From contig NZ_BAAAUX010000032.1 in assembly GCF_039534165.1 (NCBI RefSeq), positions 14,762 to 78,761 on the forward strand: a DNA stretch of 64,000 nt, in the 5' to 3' direction. Source of the DNA: Saccharopolyspora_D taberi. Its GTDB lineage: Bacteria > Actinomycetota > Actinomycetes > Mycobacteriales > Pseudonocardiaceae. Shown piece by piece: positions 1 to 8,270 of this stretch; the stretch's first letter is position 1, and every line of letters starts with the position of its first letter. The translations under genes were made by a program, and so were the position numbers. The notes below the pieces were generated by a model that was not told the origin of the DNA, ran no database searches, and worked only from the letters and a program-made list of their open reading frames with translations.

Positions 1-902
1 GTCGGCGTGCGCAGGTCGTGGGCGACGTCGGCGACGAACCGCTGCTGCTGGCGGTCCTTGCTCCGCAGCTCCTCGATCGAGTCGCCGAGCCGTTCGGCCA
101 TCGAGTTGAACGAGCTGGTCAGCTCGGCGATCTCGTCCGACCCCCGCACCGGGAGCCGGACGTCGAACGAGCCGTCCCCGAGCCTGCGCGCCGCGGCGGC
201 CACCCGGCGCACCGGCCGCTGGATGCTGCCCGCGGCCACCAGCGCCGCCGCCACCCCGAGCGCGGAGACGACCAGCGCCACCACCGCCAGCGTCCTGCGC
301 AGCTGCGACAGCTCGTCGCGCAGCGGCTGCATGTTGTAGAACTCGACGAGCACCAGGTCGGGACCGACCTTGGCCGCGAACGCCAGCAGCAGCCCGCCGC
401 GCTCGATCTCGATCGTCTCGGTCGCCATCCCGCCGGGCCGGGCGCGGGCCACCAGGTCAGCGGTCAGGTTCACCCACGGCGTCGTGGTGGCCACCTTGAC
501 CGGCTCCGGCAGACCCGCGAACCCGAACGCCGTCCCGGGCTGGTCCGGACTCTTGGTCTGCGGCCCGAAGTAGCCGTTGCCCGAGGTCAGCAACGCGGGC
601 CCGCGCACCGAGTCCGCAGCCGGCATGAAGTCCAGGACCGACCACTGCAATCCCTTGCGGCCCAGCATGTAGTCGGCGACCAGCCGGATCCGCCCGCCCG
701 GCCCGGAAGCGTTGGCGAACCGCCCCCGGACCTGGTTGAGGTCGGAGGTGAAACCGGCGTTGGCGGCGGCGGTGAAGCGGTCGGTGGTGCCGGTGGCCTG
801 CAACCGGTACGCGGAGAAGGCCATCGCGACCGTGGCCGTGGTGGTCACGAGCACGACGGCGATCACGATCCGCGCCCGCAACCCGAGGTGCGGACCTCTC
901 AC
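1..902 (-). CDS. Sensor histidine kinase, N-terminal part (cut by window edge)
   Basis: This is the membrane sensor of a two-component system. The visible 300 residues hold a transmembrane helix near residues 10-32, an extracytoplasmic sensor region, a second helix near 195-215, a HAMP-type linker with an SFNSMAERL motif, and the start of the dimerisation domain. The H-box reads FVADVAHDLRTP, with the phospho-accepting His at about residue 295. The catalytic ATPase domain lies beyond the window. The GTG start overlaps the stop of the upstream response regulator (GTGA), so the pair is translationally coupled. The signal sensed cannot be told from the sequence. Confidence 0.9.
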   Translation of the reverse strand, partial: MRGPHLGLRARIVIAVVLVTTTATVAMAFSAYRLQATGTTDRFTAAANAGFTSDLNQVRGRFANASGPGGRIRLVADYMLGRKGLQWSVLDFMPAADSVRGPALLTSGNGYFGPQTKSPDQPGTAFGFAGLPEPVKVATTTPWVNLTADLVARARPGGMATETIEIERGGLLLAFAAKVGPDLVLVEFYNMQPLRDELSQLRRTLAVVALVVSALGVAAALVAAGSIQRPVRRVAAAARRLGDGSFDVRLPVRGSDEIAELTSSFNSMAERLGDSIEELRSKDRQQQRFVADVAHDLRTP

Positions 903-1585
903 GGCCGCACCAGTCGGTAGCCCAGCCCCCGCACGGTGCGCAGCAGCGCCGGGTTCCCGGCGTCGTCCTCGATCTTGGCGCGCAGCCGCGCCACCGCGGC
1001 GTCGACGATCCGGGAGTCGCCGACGTAGCCGTAGTCCCAGACCCGCCGCAGCAGCACCTGCCTGCTGAGCACCTGGCCGGGGTGGTCGGCGAACTCCAGC
1101 AGCAGCCGCAGCTCGGTCGCGGTGAGGTTGAGCTCGCGGCCGTCGCGGGTGACGATCATCGACAGCGGGTCGATCTCCAGCGGACCGAACCGCAGGCACG
1201 GGTCGGTGGCCGCCGAGGCGGGCGCGGACCGGCGCAGCACCGCCTTCATCCTGGCGTCGATGATCCGCGGCTCGGTCGGCTTGACCACGTAGTCGTCGGC
1301 GCCGCCCTCCAGCCCCACGACCACGTCGATCGGGTCCGCCCGGGCGGTCAGCAGGATCAGCGGGACCGTGCTGGTGGCGCGGATCCGGCGGCAGACCTCG
1401 AAACCGTCCACCCCGGGCAGCATCACGTCGAGCAGCACCACGTCGACCGGCTGGCCCTCGGCCAGCAGCGCGAGCGCGCGCTCACCGGTGCCCGCGATCT
1501 GCACGCTGTGCCCGAGGCTGCTCAGCGCGAGACCGAGCGCCTCGGAGAGCGCTTCGTCGTCCTCCACCAGCAATACCTTCGGCAC
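899..1585 (-). CDS. OmpR/PhoB-family response regulator
   Basis: DNA-binding regulator phosphorylated by the kinase that follows it. The receiver domain has the acidic pair Glu8/Asp9-Asp10, the phospho-acceptor Asp53 (in VVLLDVMLPG), Thr80 and Lys102 (VVKP). A winged-helix DNA-binding domain fills roughly residues 130-226 (NLTATELRLLLEF, then RTVRGLGYRL). The 228-residue length is usual for the family. The GTG at 1585 puts the receiver strand VPKVLLVEDD at the very N-terminus; a longer open frame upstream is Pro/Arg-rich and not family-like. A TTG three codons upstream is an alternative. It overlaps the kinase gene by 4 bp. Confidence 0.93.
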   Translation of the reverse strand: MPKVLLVEDDEALSEALGLALSSLGHSVQIAGTGERALALLAEGQPVDVVLLDVMLPGVDGFEVCRRIRATSTVPLILLTARADPIDVVVGLEGGADDYVVKPTEPRIIDARMKAVLRRSAPASAATDPCLRFGPLEIDPLSMIVTRDGRELNLTATELRLLLEFADHPGQVLSRQVLLRRVWDYGYVGDSRIVDAAVARLRAKIEDDAGNPALLRTVRGLGYRLVRP

Positions 1586-1629
1586 GCTCTCCAACGTTAG
1601 CCCAGTCGTGTGCTGACCAGCCCCGGGGT

Positions 1630-2259
1630 TCAGGAAGTCCCGTAGGCGGCGAGGAAGACCCGGACGGCTTCGTCGGCGACGCGGTCGAGGCGGTCCCGCT
1701 CGAACGACGCGTCGGGGCGGGCCATGGCCTCGTTGATCGGCACGGACAGGACCAGCCAGTTGAAGTGCTGCGCGGCCACCACGGGGTCCTCGGCGCGGAT
1801 CAGGCCGCGCCGGCCGAGGACCTCGAACCACTCGGCGAACGTCGCGTAGGCCTGCTCGGGCCCGCCCGCGTACCAGGCTTCGGCGAGCTCGGGGAACCGC
1901 TCGGCCTCGCCGATGACCACCCGCCGCAGCCGGATCAGGTGCGGCTGCATGACCGCCGCCAGGTACGCGCGGGCGAAGGCGCGCAGGTCGGCCGCGAGGT
2001 CCTGGCTGACCGGCACGGCCTCGGCGAGCTCGGCCACCGAGGCGTCCGCGCGGTCCATGTCGCCGGTGAGCAGCTCGACGAACATCCGCCGCTTGTCACC
2101 GAAGTGCTTGTAGACGGTCTGCTTGGACACCTTCGCGAGCGCGGCGATCTCGTCCATGCTCGTGCCCAGGTAGCCGTTGCGCAGGAACAGCTCGCGGGCG
2201 GCGTCCAGGATGGACTCCCGCTTCCGCGCCGACCGGCCGGTTGTCTCCACTCGCTCCAC
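1630..2259 (-). CDS. TetR-family transcriptional regulator
   Basis: Probable repressor of itself and of the divergent hydrolase gene. The N-terminal TetR helix-turn-helix is clear (RESILDAARELFLRNGYLG, then KVSKQTVYKHFGDKRRMF), followed by an all-helical ligand-binding domain ending in AVRVFLAAYGTS. I place the start at GTG 2259 because the open frame further upstream runs across the palindromic operator at 2271-2316; GTG 2250 is equally possible. No convincing ribosome binding site precedes either, so the transcript may be leaderless. The ligand is unknown. Confidence 0.88.
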   Translation of the reverse strand: MERVETTGRSARKRESILDAARELFLRNGYLGTSMDEIAALAKVSKQTVYKHFGDKRRMFVELLTGDMDRADASVAELAEAVPVSQDLAADLRAFARAYLAAVMQPHLIRLRRVVIGEAERFPELAEAWYAGGPEQAYATFAEWFEVLGRRGLIRAEDPVVAAQHFNWLVLSVPINEAMARPDASFERDRLDRVADEAVRVFLAAYGTS

Positions 2260-2270
2260 GTCGATGGATA

Positions 2271-2316
2271 GTACTGGACGGTCCAGTACCCGCACGAGTA
2301 CTGTACCGTCCAGTTC
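2271..2316. promoter_or_regulatory. Paired TetR operator between divergent genes
   Basis: GTACTGGACGGTCCAGTAC at 2271-2289 is a perfect 19-bp palindrome (9-bp arms, one central base). A second copy at 2298-2316 matches it at 16 of 19 positions. Both sit between the tetR start (2259) and the hydrolase start (2336). The symmetry, spacing and position fit two dimers of the adjacent TetR protein; binding itself is inference. Confidence 0.75.
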
Positions 2317-2335
2317 CAATCGGAGGGGGAAGCAG

Positions 2336-3136
2336 ATGAACCTGGACGTACCCGGCGCGAGCCTGCACTACGAGGTGCGCGGCGAGGGCCCGCTCGTAGC
2401 CCTGATCGGCGCGCCGATGAACGCCGACGCGTTCGCGCCGCTGGCCGAACTGCTCGCCACCGACCACACGGTGCTCACCTCGGACCCGCGCGGCATCCGC
2501 CGCAGCCGGGTCGACGATCCCGACGCCGACTCCACGCCCGAACTCCGCGCCGACGACCTGTCCAGGCTGATCGCGCACGTCGACGCCGGTCCGGCGACGG
2601 TCTTCGGCTCCAGCGGCGGCGCGGTCACGGCCCTGGCGCTGACGCAGGCCCGTCCGGAGCAGGTCCGCACCGTGATCGCGCACGAGCCGCCGCTGGACGA
2701 GCTGCTGCCGGACCGCGACCAGCTGCGCGCCGATACCGAGGACTGCTGCGCCACCTACCTCGCGGGCGATGTCCTGGGCGGGTGGCGCAAGTTCTTCGAG
2801 CTGGCCAACCTCGCGATCCCGGCCGAGGTCGTGGAGCAGATGTTCGGCGGCGAGCGCGATCCGCGGGACGTCGCCGACGAGCACTTCTGGTTCGCCCACG
2901 AGATGCGGCACTCGACCTTCTGGCAGCCCGACCTGGAGATCCTGCGCTCGGTGCCGTCCCGGGTCGTCGTCGGCATCGGCGAGGACTCGACCGGCGAGCT
3001 CTGCGACCGCACTTCCCGCGCGCTGGCCAAGGAACTCGGCGCGGAGCCGACGTTCTTCCCGGGCGGGCACATCGGATTCGTCGACGACCCCGCCGGTTTC
3101 GTCCCGAGACTGCGGGAAGTGCTGCGAGGTTCCTGA
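2336..3136 (+). CDS. Alpha/beta-hydrolase fold protein
   Basis: Soluble hydrolase of unknown substrate, 266 residues. The nucleophile elbow GSSGG places the catalytic Ser at 93. The histidine is His245 in GGHIGF, and an acidic residue lies in VVVGIGEDS (about 220). The ATG at 2336 has a strong upstream GGAGGGGGA. The paired operator just upstream suggests induction when the divergent TetR protein binds its ligand, perhaps the substrate of this enzyme. A longer frame reaching back to 2177 is rejected because it would run through the operator. Confidence 0.85.
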   Translation: MNLDVPGASLHYEVRGEGPLVALIGAPMNADAFAPLAELLATDHTVLTSDPRGIRRSRVDDPDADSTPELRADDLSRLIAHVDAGPATVFGSSGGAVTALALTQARPEQVRTVIAHEPPLDELLPDRDQLRADTEDCCATYLAGDVLGGWRKFFELANLAIPAEVVEQMFGGERDPRDVADEHFWFAHEMRHSTFWQPDLEILRSVPSRVVVGIGEDSTGELCDRTSRALAKELGAEPTFFPGGHIGFVDDPAGFVPRLREVLRGS

Positions 3137-3144
3137 CCCGCGGG

Positions 3145-4785
3145 TTACCGCGGGCCGTTCTCGCTGGCCCAGCGGCAGATCGCGGCGACTTCCTCGGCGT
3201 GCGCGGGCAGCGTGTCGTCGACGATCCCGACGACGGGGATGTGCCCCTCGCGCGTGACGTCCGGTGGGCGCGGCATGAAGCCCTTCTCGTGCACGCCGGT
3301 GCTGCCCTGGCCCGGTGTCCCCTCGGCAAGGTGCCCGGTGGTCCGGGCGTACCGGGTCAGCACGCGAGGCTTGCGGATGTCGCGGTCGAGGCCGAAGTAG
3401 TGCTGTCCCATCGGGAAGATCGCCGACAGGGCGTCCCACCAGCCCTCCGCCGCCAGCAGCAGCTCCGGGTGCCGCGCCCGGAGCTCGGCGGCCAGCTTCT
3501 TGCAGCCGTCCATGACGTTGTGGCGCGGGTCGTTGAACCAGTAGCCGAGCGTGTCGAGGAACGCCGCGTCGATGCCGAACTCGCGCACCAGCGCCGAGAT
3601 CGACTCCACCAGGTGCGCCCGGAACCGCGGCTCCCCGGGGTTGAGGAACACCTGGTCGCCCTCGCCGACCCGGTCGGAGTCCCAGTCCGGGCGGTTGAGC
3701 AGCTCGACGTAGCGGTCGGTGTCGTTGCGCAGCACCGACCGCTCCCAGTCGGGGTAGCGGTTCACGTTGGCGCCGTGCCCGCCGAACATCGGCATCAGCC
3801 GGACCCCCAGCTCGCGCGCGGTGCGCGCCAGCGCGGCGAATCCCTCGGCCCCGCCCATGTCCTCACCGGGCCGGTACTGCGGGTACGCGTAGTAGTAGCG
3901 GCCCTCGAACCCCGGCAGGTACGCGAGCACCCGGTGGCCCTCGATGTGCTGGGTGACGAACCGCAGCGCCTCGGCCATCTGGGCGAAGGTGTTGAACACG
4001 TAGCCGGTCCAGTGCTGGCCGTGCAGGGTCACCACCAGCGCGGTGTGCCGCGCCCATTCCGGGACGTCGGGCCGGGTTTCCCAGTGCCGCAGCCCGAACG
4101 AACCCTCCACGAAGGACATGTGGTCCTCGAAGTCGGTGTCGGCCACCGCGGCGCTGGCGCCCAGCCGCAGCCGGATCGGCGGCACCCGGTAGGCCGTGGA
4201 CCGCGAGGTCGCCAGCGGCACGTGCACCAGCTCGACCACCGGCACCGGCGAGTACGGCGGGTGGTGCAGGTGCAGGATCTGCCGCTGCACCAGCGGATCC
4301 CGGATGCTCAGCGTCGAGCAGTCCGCCTCGTCGCCGACGGCCGCCCACGCCGTGACCCAGTCCGGGCCCGGGTACTCGATCTGGAACCGCCTGCTGTCGA
4401 CCCCGTGCGCCCAGCCGCGCCCGGTGCTCGGCGTCCACCAGCCCGCCCGGAGCTGTTCCGGCGACAGGCCGCGCAGCATCAGCTTCACCGCCTTGACCGG
4501 CTCGTCGTGCCGGACCGTGATCGACCACTCCAGCAGGCCGCGGTCGTGCACGACCTCGATCCGCACGCCGCCGGTCTCGACGATGCGTTGCTGTCCGAAC
4601 AGCGCGTAGCGGTCGGTGTCCAGGGTGATCCGGTCGCCCTCGTGCACGTGCGTGCTCGCGGCGTCGATCCCGTAGCCGTTGTCGGTGGTGAAGACCTGGA
4701 CGCCCCATTCGACTCCGTAGGCGCCAGGGGTGGGGAAGAAGGGATCTCGGGGGTCGAAGCTCAGGTCGGTGTCGATGAGGCCCAC
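3145..4785 (-). CDS. Putative glycoside hydrolase with TIM-barrel catalytic part
   Basis: A 546-residue cytoplasmic protein with no signal peptide. The N-terminal half looks like a beta-sandwich (residues 1-230). The C-terminal half resembles a (beta/alpha)8 glycosidase barrel: YLPGFEGRYYYAYPQYRPG, RLMPMFGGHGANVNRYPDW, FGIDAAFLDTLGYWFND and LLLAAEGWWD follow each other as barrel strands. The Asp in AFLDTLGYW is a plausible nucleophile and the Glu in AAEGWW a plausible acid, as in alpha-galactosidase-like families. I recall DUF6259-type proteins with similar motifs but cannot confirm the family. It ends 9 bp from the convergent hydrolase gene and overlaps the small gene upstream. Confidence 0.7.
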   Translation of the reverse strand: MGLIDTDLSFDPRDPFFPTPGAYGVEWGVQVFTTDNGYGIDAASTHVHEGDRITLDTDRYALFGQQRIVETGGVRIEVVHDRGLLEWSITVRHDEPVKAVKLMLRGLSPEQLRAGWWTPSTGRGWAHGVDSRRFQIEYPGPDWVTAWAAVGDEADCSTLSIRDPLVQRQILHLHHPPYSPVPVVELVHVPLATSRSTAYRVPPIRLRLGASAAVADTDFEDHMSFVEGSFGLRHWETRPDVPEWARHTALVVTLHGQHWTGYVFNTFAQMAEALRFVTQHIEGHRVLAYLPGFEGRYYYAYPQYRPGEDMGGAEGFAALARTARELGVRLMPMFGGHGANVNRYPDWERSVLRNDTDRYVELLNRPDWDSDRVGEGDQVFLNPGEPRFRAHLVESISALVREFGIDAAFLDTLGYWFNDPRHNVMDGCKKLAAELRARHPELLLAAEGWWDALSAIFPMGQHYFGLDRDIRKPRVLTRYARTTGHLAEGTPGQGSTGVHEKGFMPRPPDVTREGHIPVVGIVDDTLPAHAEEVAAICRWASENGPR

Positions 4786-5000
4786 GACGAGTCCCCCTCA
4801 GCGCAGTCCGCCGCCCGCTCCAGCAGGGCGGCCAGGTCGTCGGCCTCGTCGGGTTCGAGGACGAGGACTTCGGCCGGCGGCAGCACCAGCGCTACCCGGT
4901 CGCCCATGACCAGGACGGTCATCCTGCGATTCTCGGCGGCGGGGGAGGTGCACGGTATCCGCCATCGGAGCTGTTCCATCGGGTCCTCGGTAGGCCACAT
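4761..5000 (-). CDS. Small hypothetical protein
   Basis: A 79-residue protein not recognised with certainty. Its core MTVLVMGDRVALVLPPAEV is followed by an acidic helical stretch, EPDEADDLAALLERAADCAE. This resembles short actinobacterial proteins often seen beside regulator genes, but no function is known to me. It overlaps the next gene by 25 bp, which suggests co-transcription with the glycosidase-like gene. ATG 5000 and ATG 4979 are both possible starts, and neither has a strong ribosome binding site. Confidence 0.5.
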   Translation of the reverse strand: MWPTEDPMEQLRWRIPCTSPAAENRRMTVLVMGDRVALVLPPAEVLVLEPDEADDLAALLERAADCAEGDSSWASSTPT

Positions 5001-5596
5001 GTCCACTCCAGCGGTCCAGCTGCACTGCGGGTCGGTGACTGACTGAACCTCGCGTGCCGAGGGGCTTCAAGCTCACTACACCGAACGAGTGGAATCGCGC
5101 GTTTGCGCGAGCAGAACCCCGGTGCGGGTGGGAAAGCGACCGGACCCCGACGGTCCCCGAAACCTGCTCCGGCCGCTCCCCCGTTCCCGATTCCCCAGGG
5201 GCGTCGCGTCCGTGCTCCCGCACAGCTGTGACCCGATCACTGATGAGTGCGGAGTCGTGAGGGCGGACCCGCCGGCTCACGAGTTTTCGCGACGTGACAC
5301 AAGCGTGCCGCCGGGTAGCAGCGCCCACTACCGTCTTTGGTCGAGTGAATTGGTCGTTCCAGCCGGTTCCTTTCCGTGCTTTTGCTGCTACTGCGCGCAT
5401 TCTTCCGATGTCAGCGCATTCGGTTCCGGCGATGCGCCGGGAATTCAGTGACAGGGGTCACAGTTGCGTCGGCGGGGTGGAAAGTGTTTCCCGCAAAGGC
5501 GGCGGTGGGACACCCGGCGTCCGTACTCTGAGGAAGGCCGCCGCGCATCACTCGCGCGACGGCGTTGATGTGTAAAGGGCGAAACGGGCGAACTGC
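5001..5596. other. Intergenic region with one hairpin
   Basis: No open frame here has convincing protein character. An inverted repeat at 5256-5281 (CGTGAG ... CTCACG, enclosing GGCGG/CCGCC) is followed by a short T run on the + strand and could be a terminator or a regulatory hairpin. The remainder must hold the promoters of the small gene (minus) and of the DedA gene (plus); neither shows an obvious ribosome binding site. Confidence 0.5.
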
Positions 5597-6226
5597 ATGA
5601 TTGAGTGGTTGGAGACGATTCCCCCCGCGGTGATCTACCTCGTGGTCGGGCTGATCATCGGGCTGGAGAGCGTGGGGATCCCGCTGCCCGGCGAGATCAT
5701 GCTCGTCAGCACCAGCGTCGCGGCGTCGCAGGGGATCGTGAACCCGGTGGTCCTCGGCTGCGTGGCCGCCGCCGGGGCGATCATCGGCGACTCGGTCGGC
5801 TACGCGGTCGGCAAGAGGTACGGCCGCGGCCTGCTCGTCCGGCTCGGCCGCCGGTTCCCCAAGCACTTCGGGCCGAAGCAGATCGCCGCCGCCGAGCGCG
5901 CCTTCGACCGCTGGGGCGCCTGGGCGGTCTTCGGCGGCCGGTTCGTCGCCCTCCTGCGCATCCTCGCGGGACCGCTGGCCGGTGTGCTGGGCATGGAGTA
6001 CCGCAAGTTCCTGCTGGCCAACGCCACCGGCGGCATCGCGTGGGCCGGTGCGGTCACCACCGTCGGCTACGTGTTCGGCATCGTCGCCGAGCACTGGCTC
6101 CGGAAGTTCTCCTGGCTCGCCCTGCTCATCACGGTGCTGGTCGGCGTGGCCATCACCCTCTACGTCCGGCGCCGCGCGGAGAAGGCCGCCGAGGCCGAGC
6201 CGGAACCCGAACCCGTCGACTCGTGA
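5597..6226 (+). CDS. DedA-family integral membrane protein
   Basis: DedA/SNARE-associated (VTT) family protein, linked in other bacteria to membrane lipid (undecaprenyl-phosphate) transport and envelope stability. The family motifs are present: ESVGIPLPGEIML near residue 26, GDSVGYAVGKRYG near 62, and the amphipathic FGGRFVALLRILAGPLAG near 115, with conserved Arg and Gly. Hydrophobic segments cover residues 8-30, 45-70, 140-165 and 175-193. The C-terminus is a charged tail ending PEPEPVDS. At 209 residues it is normal length. The role in this organism is inferred. Confidence 0.92.
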   Translation: MIEWLETIPPAVIYLVVGLIIGLESVGIPLPGEIMLVSTSVAASQGIVNPVVLGCVAAAGAIIGDSVGYAVGKRYGRGLLVRLGRRFPKHFGPKQIAAAERAFDRWGAWAVFGGRFVALLRILAGPLAGVLGMEYRKFLLANATGGIAWAGAVTTVGYVFGIVAEHWLRKFSWLALLITVLVGVAITLYVRRRAEKAAEAEPEPEPVDS

Positions 6227-6261
6227 GCGGCGGCCCCGCGCAGGGACCGCCGCCCACGTGA

Positions 6262-8043
6262 TCAGCGCCCGGCGCGGTTGACCGCGGAGACGATGGCGTG
6301 CAGCGACGCCGTCACCGTGGACGTGTTGATCCCGACGCCCCAGAAGATCTCGTCACCGACGGCGCACTCCAGGTACGCGGCGGCGCGGGCGTCGTCACCG
6401 GCGGTCAGCGCGTGCTCGCTGTAGTCCATGACCCGCACGTCGTGGCCCACCGTGCTCAGCGCGTCGACGAACGCCGCGATCGGGCCGTTGCCGGACCCGG
6501 TGATCTCCTGCTCCTCGCCGTCGACGACCACCGTCGCGGTGATCGTCTCGTTGCCGGACTCGCCGCGGAAGCTCTGCCGGACCAGCCCCAGCGGGCTCCG
6601 CGCGTCCAGGTACTCGTCGGAGAACACCGCCCACATCTCGTCCGGGGTGACCTCGCCGCCGCCGGAGTCGGTGCGCTGCTGGACCAGCTTGGAGAACTCG
6701 ATCTGCATCTTGCGCGGCAGGTCCAGCTGGTGCTCGGTCTTCATGATGTAGGCGACGCCGCCCTTGCCGGACTGCGAGTTCACCCGGATCACGGCCTCGT
6801 AGGTGCGGCCCACGTCCTTCGGGTCGATCGGCAGGTACGGCACCTCCCACGGGTGCTCGTCGATGCTCACCCCGGCCCGGTCGGCCTCCGCGCGCAGCGC
6901 GTCCAGGCCCTTGTTGATGGCGTCCTGGTGGCTGCCCGAGAACGCGGTGTACACCAGCTCGCCGCCCCACGGGTGCCGCTCGGGCACCGGCAGCTGGTTG
7001 CAGTGCTCGACGGTCCGCTTGATGTGGTCCAGGTCGGAGAAGTCGATCTGCGGGTCGATGCCCTGGCTGAACAGGTTCATGCCCAGCGCGATCAGGTCGA
7101 CGTTGCCGGTGCGCTCGCCGTTGCCGAACAGGCAGCCCTCGATCCGGTCCGCGCCGGCCTGGTAGCCCAGCTCGGCGGCGGCGACGCCGGTGCCGCGGTC
7201 GTTGTGCGGGTGCAGCGACAGCACGACCGAGTCCCGGCGGGACAGGTTGCGGTGCATCCACTCGATCGAGTCGGCGTAGACGTTCGGGGTGGCCATCTCG
7301 ACGGTCGCGGGCAGGTTCAGGATCACCGGCCGCTCCGGCGTGGGCTGCCAGATCTCGGTGACCGCGTCGCAGACCTCGGCGGCGTAGGACAGCTCGGTGC
7401 CGGTGTAGGACTCCGGCGAGTACTGGAACCGGAAGTCGGTGTCGGAGTACTTGCCCGCGTACTCCTGCGCCAGCTCGGCGCCCATGGTCGCGATCTTCTT
7501 GATGCCCTCGCGCTCCTCGCGGAACACCACCCGGCGCTGCAGGATCGACGTGGAGTTGTAGATGTGCACGATCGCCTTCGGCGCGCCCTCCAGGGCGGCG
7601 AAGGTCCGCTCGATCAGCTCCGGGCGGCACTGGGTCAGCACCTGGATGCGCACGTCCTCGGGTACCGCGCCGTCCTCGATGATCTCGCGGACGAAGTCGA
7701 AGTCGGTCTGGCTGGCGGCGGGGAAGCCGACCTCGATCTCCTTGAAGCCCATCTGCACCAGCAGCTCGAACATGCGGCGCTTGCGGGCGGGCGACATCGG
7801 GTCGATCAGCGCCTGGTTGCCGTCGCGCAGGTCGACGGCGCACCACAGCGGCGCCCGGGTGATCCGGTTGTCCGGCCAGGTGCGGTCGGGCAGCCGCACG
7901 TCCTCGACCAGCTCGTGGAAGGGGCGGTAGCGGTGGAACGGCATCGAGCTGCCGCGCTGCGGGTTCCAGGGCTTCTGGTCGGCGGGCGCCGGTTTGGCGG
8001 GCTGGTTGACGCGACCGGCGGGGGCCTGTTCGGGGGTGCTCAT
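6262..8043 (-). CDS. leuA: 2-isopropylmalate synthase
   Basis: First committed step of leucine synthesis: acetyl-CoA plus 2-oxoisovalerate gives 2-isopropylmalate, in the cytoplasm. The HMGL-like barrel starts near residue 60 with CAVDLRDGNQALIDPM (metal-binding Asp). SLHPHNDRGTG supplies the metal histidines and GCLFGNGERTGNVDL follows. The C-terminal LeuA dimer/regulatory domain (residues about 460-590) carries leucine feedback control in this family. At 593 residues it is the long actinobacterial form. ATG 8043 has AGCAGGAGC upstream. A leader peptide and alternative stems precede it. Confidence 0.97.
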   Translation of the reverse strand: MSTPEQAPAGRVNQPAKPAPADQKPWNPQRGSSMPFHRYRPFHELVEDVRLPDRTWPDNRITRAPLWCAVDLRDGNQALIDPMSPARKRRMFELLVQMGFKEIEVGFPAASQTDFDFVREIIEDGAVPEDVRIQVLTQCRPELIERTFAALEGAPKAIVHIYNSTSILQRRVVFREEREGIKKIATMGAELAQEYAGKYSDTDFRFQYSPESYTGTELSYAAEVCDAVTEIWQPTPERPVILNLPATVEMATPNVYADSIEWMHRNLSRRDSVVLSLHPHNDRGTGVAAAELGYQAGADRIEGCLFGNGERTGNVDLIALGMNLFSQGIDPQIDFSDLDHIKRTVEHCNQLPVPERHPWGGELVYTAFSGSHQDAINKGLDALRAEADRAGVSIDEHPWEVPYLPIDPKDVGRTYEAVIRVNSQSGKGGVAYIMKTEHQLDLPRKMQIEFSKLVQQRTDSGGGEVTPDEMWAVFSDEYLDARSPLGLVRQSFRGESGNETITATVVVDGEEQEITGSGNGPIAAFVDALSTVGHDVRVMDYSEHALTAGDDARAAAYLECAVGDEIFWGVGINTSTVTASLHAIVSAVNRAGR

Positions 8044-8045
8044 GC

Positions 8046-8140
8046 GGGGACTGCTCCTGCTCTGTGCTTCGGTGGCCTTCCGACCGGCACGTTCGAACCC
8101 CGCGACGAGGGGCCGGTCTGGTCAGACCCCGTCGCGGCGG
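8046..8140 (-). promoter_or_regulatory. Candidate leuA attenuator stems
   Basis: The RNA (minus strand) can form competing structures. CCGCGAC near the end of the leader peptide pairs with GTCGCGG downstream, extended by GGGG/CCCC. GGTCTG-AC-CAGACC spans the leader stop codon. A later GACCGGC pairs with GCCGGTC. The first two involve leader-peptide codons, so a ribosome stalled at the Leu codons would change the folding. No T run follows, so control of translation or Rho-dependent termination is as likely as a classical terminator. Confidence 0.55.
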
Positions 8141-8163
8141 CGAAGCAGGAGAACGCGAGCCAC
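8122..8163 (-). CDS. leuL: Leucine-rich leader peptide of leuA
   Basis: A 13-codon frame starting at GTG encodes MARVLLLRRRDGV, with three consecutive Leu codons (CTC CTG CTT), and stops 78 bp before leuA. A TAGCCT hexamer lies about 6 nt before the GTG and a TTGCAT about 19 bp further up, so the transcript may start at or near the GTG and be leaderless. Leader peptides of this type control leuA by ribosome-mediated attenuation in Actinobacteria. The length, Leu run and position support the call; expression is inferred. Confidence 0.75.
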   Translation of the reverse strand: MARVLLLRRRDGV

Positions 8164-8270
8164 GTTCCCAGGCTAACCGCATCCGATGGCCGGAATGCAA
8201 GCGCCCGTTCCACATGCTGGGCGCGAGCGGGGTGTTCTGCGGACGGCTCCGGCAGGGCAGACTGGGGATC

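Noticed and set aside
2782..5046. A 754-codon open frame on the + strand
   Set aside because: It is the antisense reading of the glycosidase-like gene and the end of the hydrolase gene. Its composition is Arg/Val/Gly/Pro-rich with no domain, as expected from GC-rich codon position bias.
5411..6094. Minus-strand frame opposite the DedA gene
   Set aside because: It is antisense to a well-supported DedA protein and is a run of Asp/Glu/Gly/Pro/Ala without domains.
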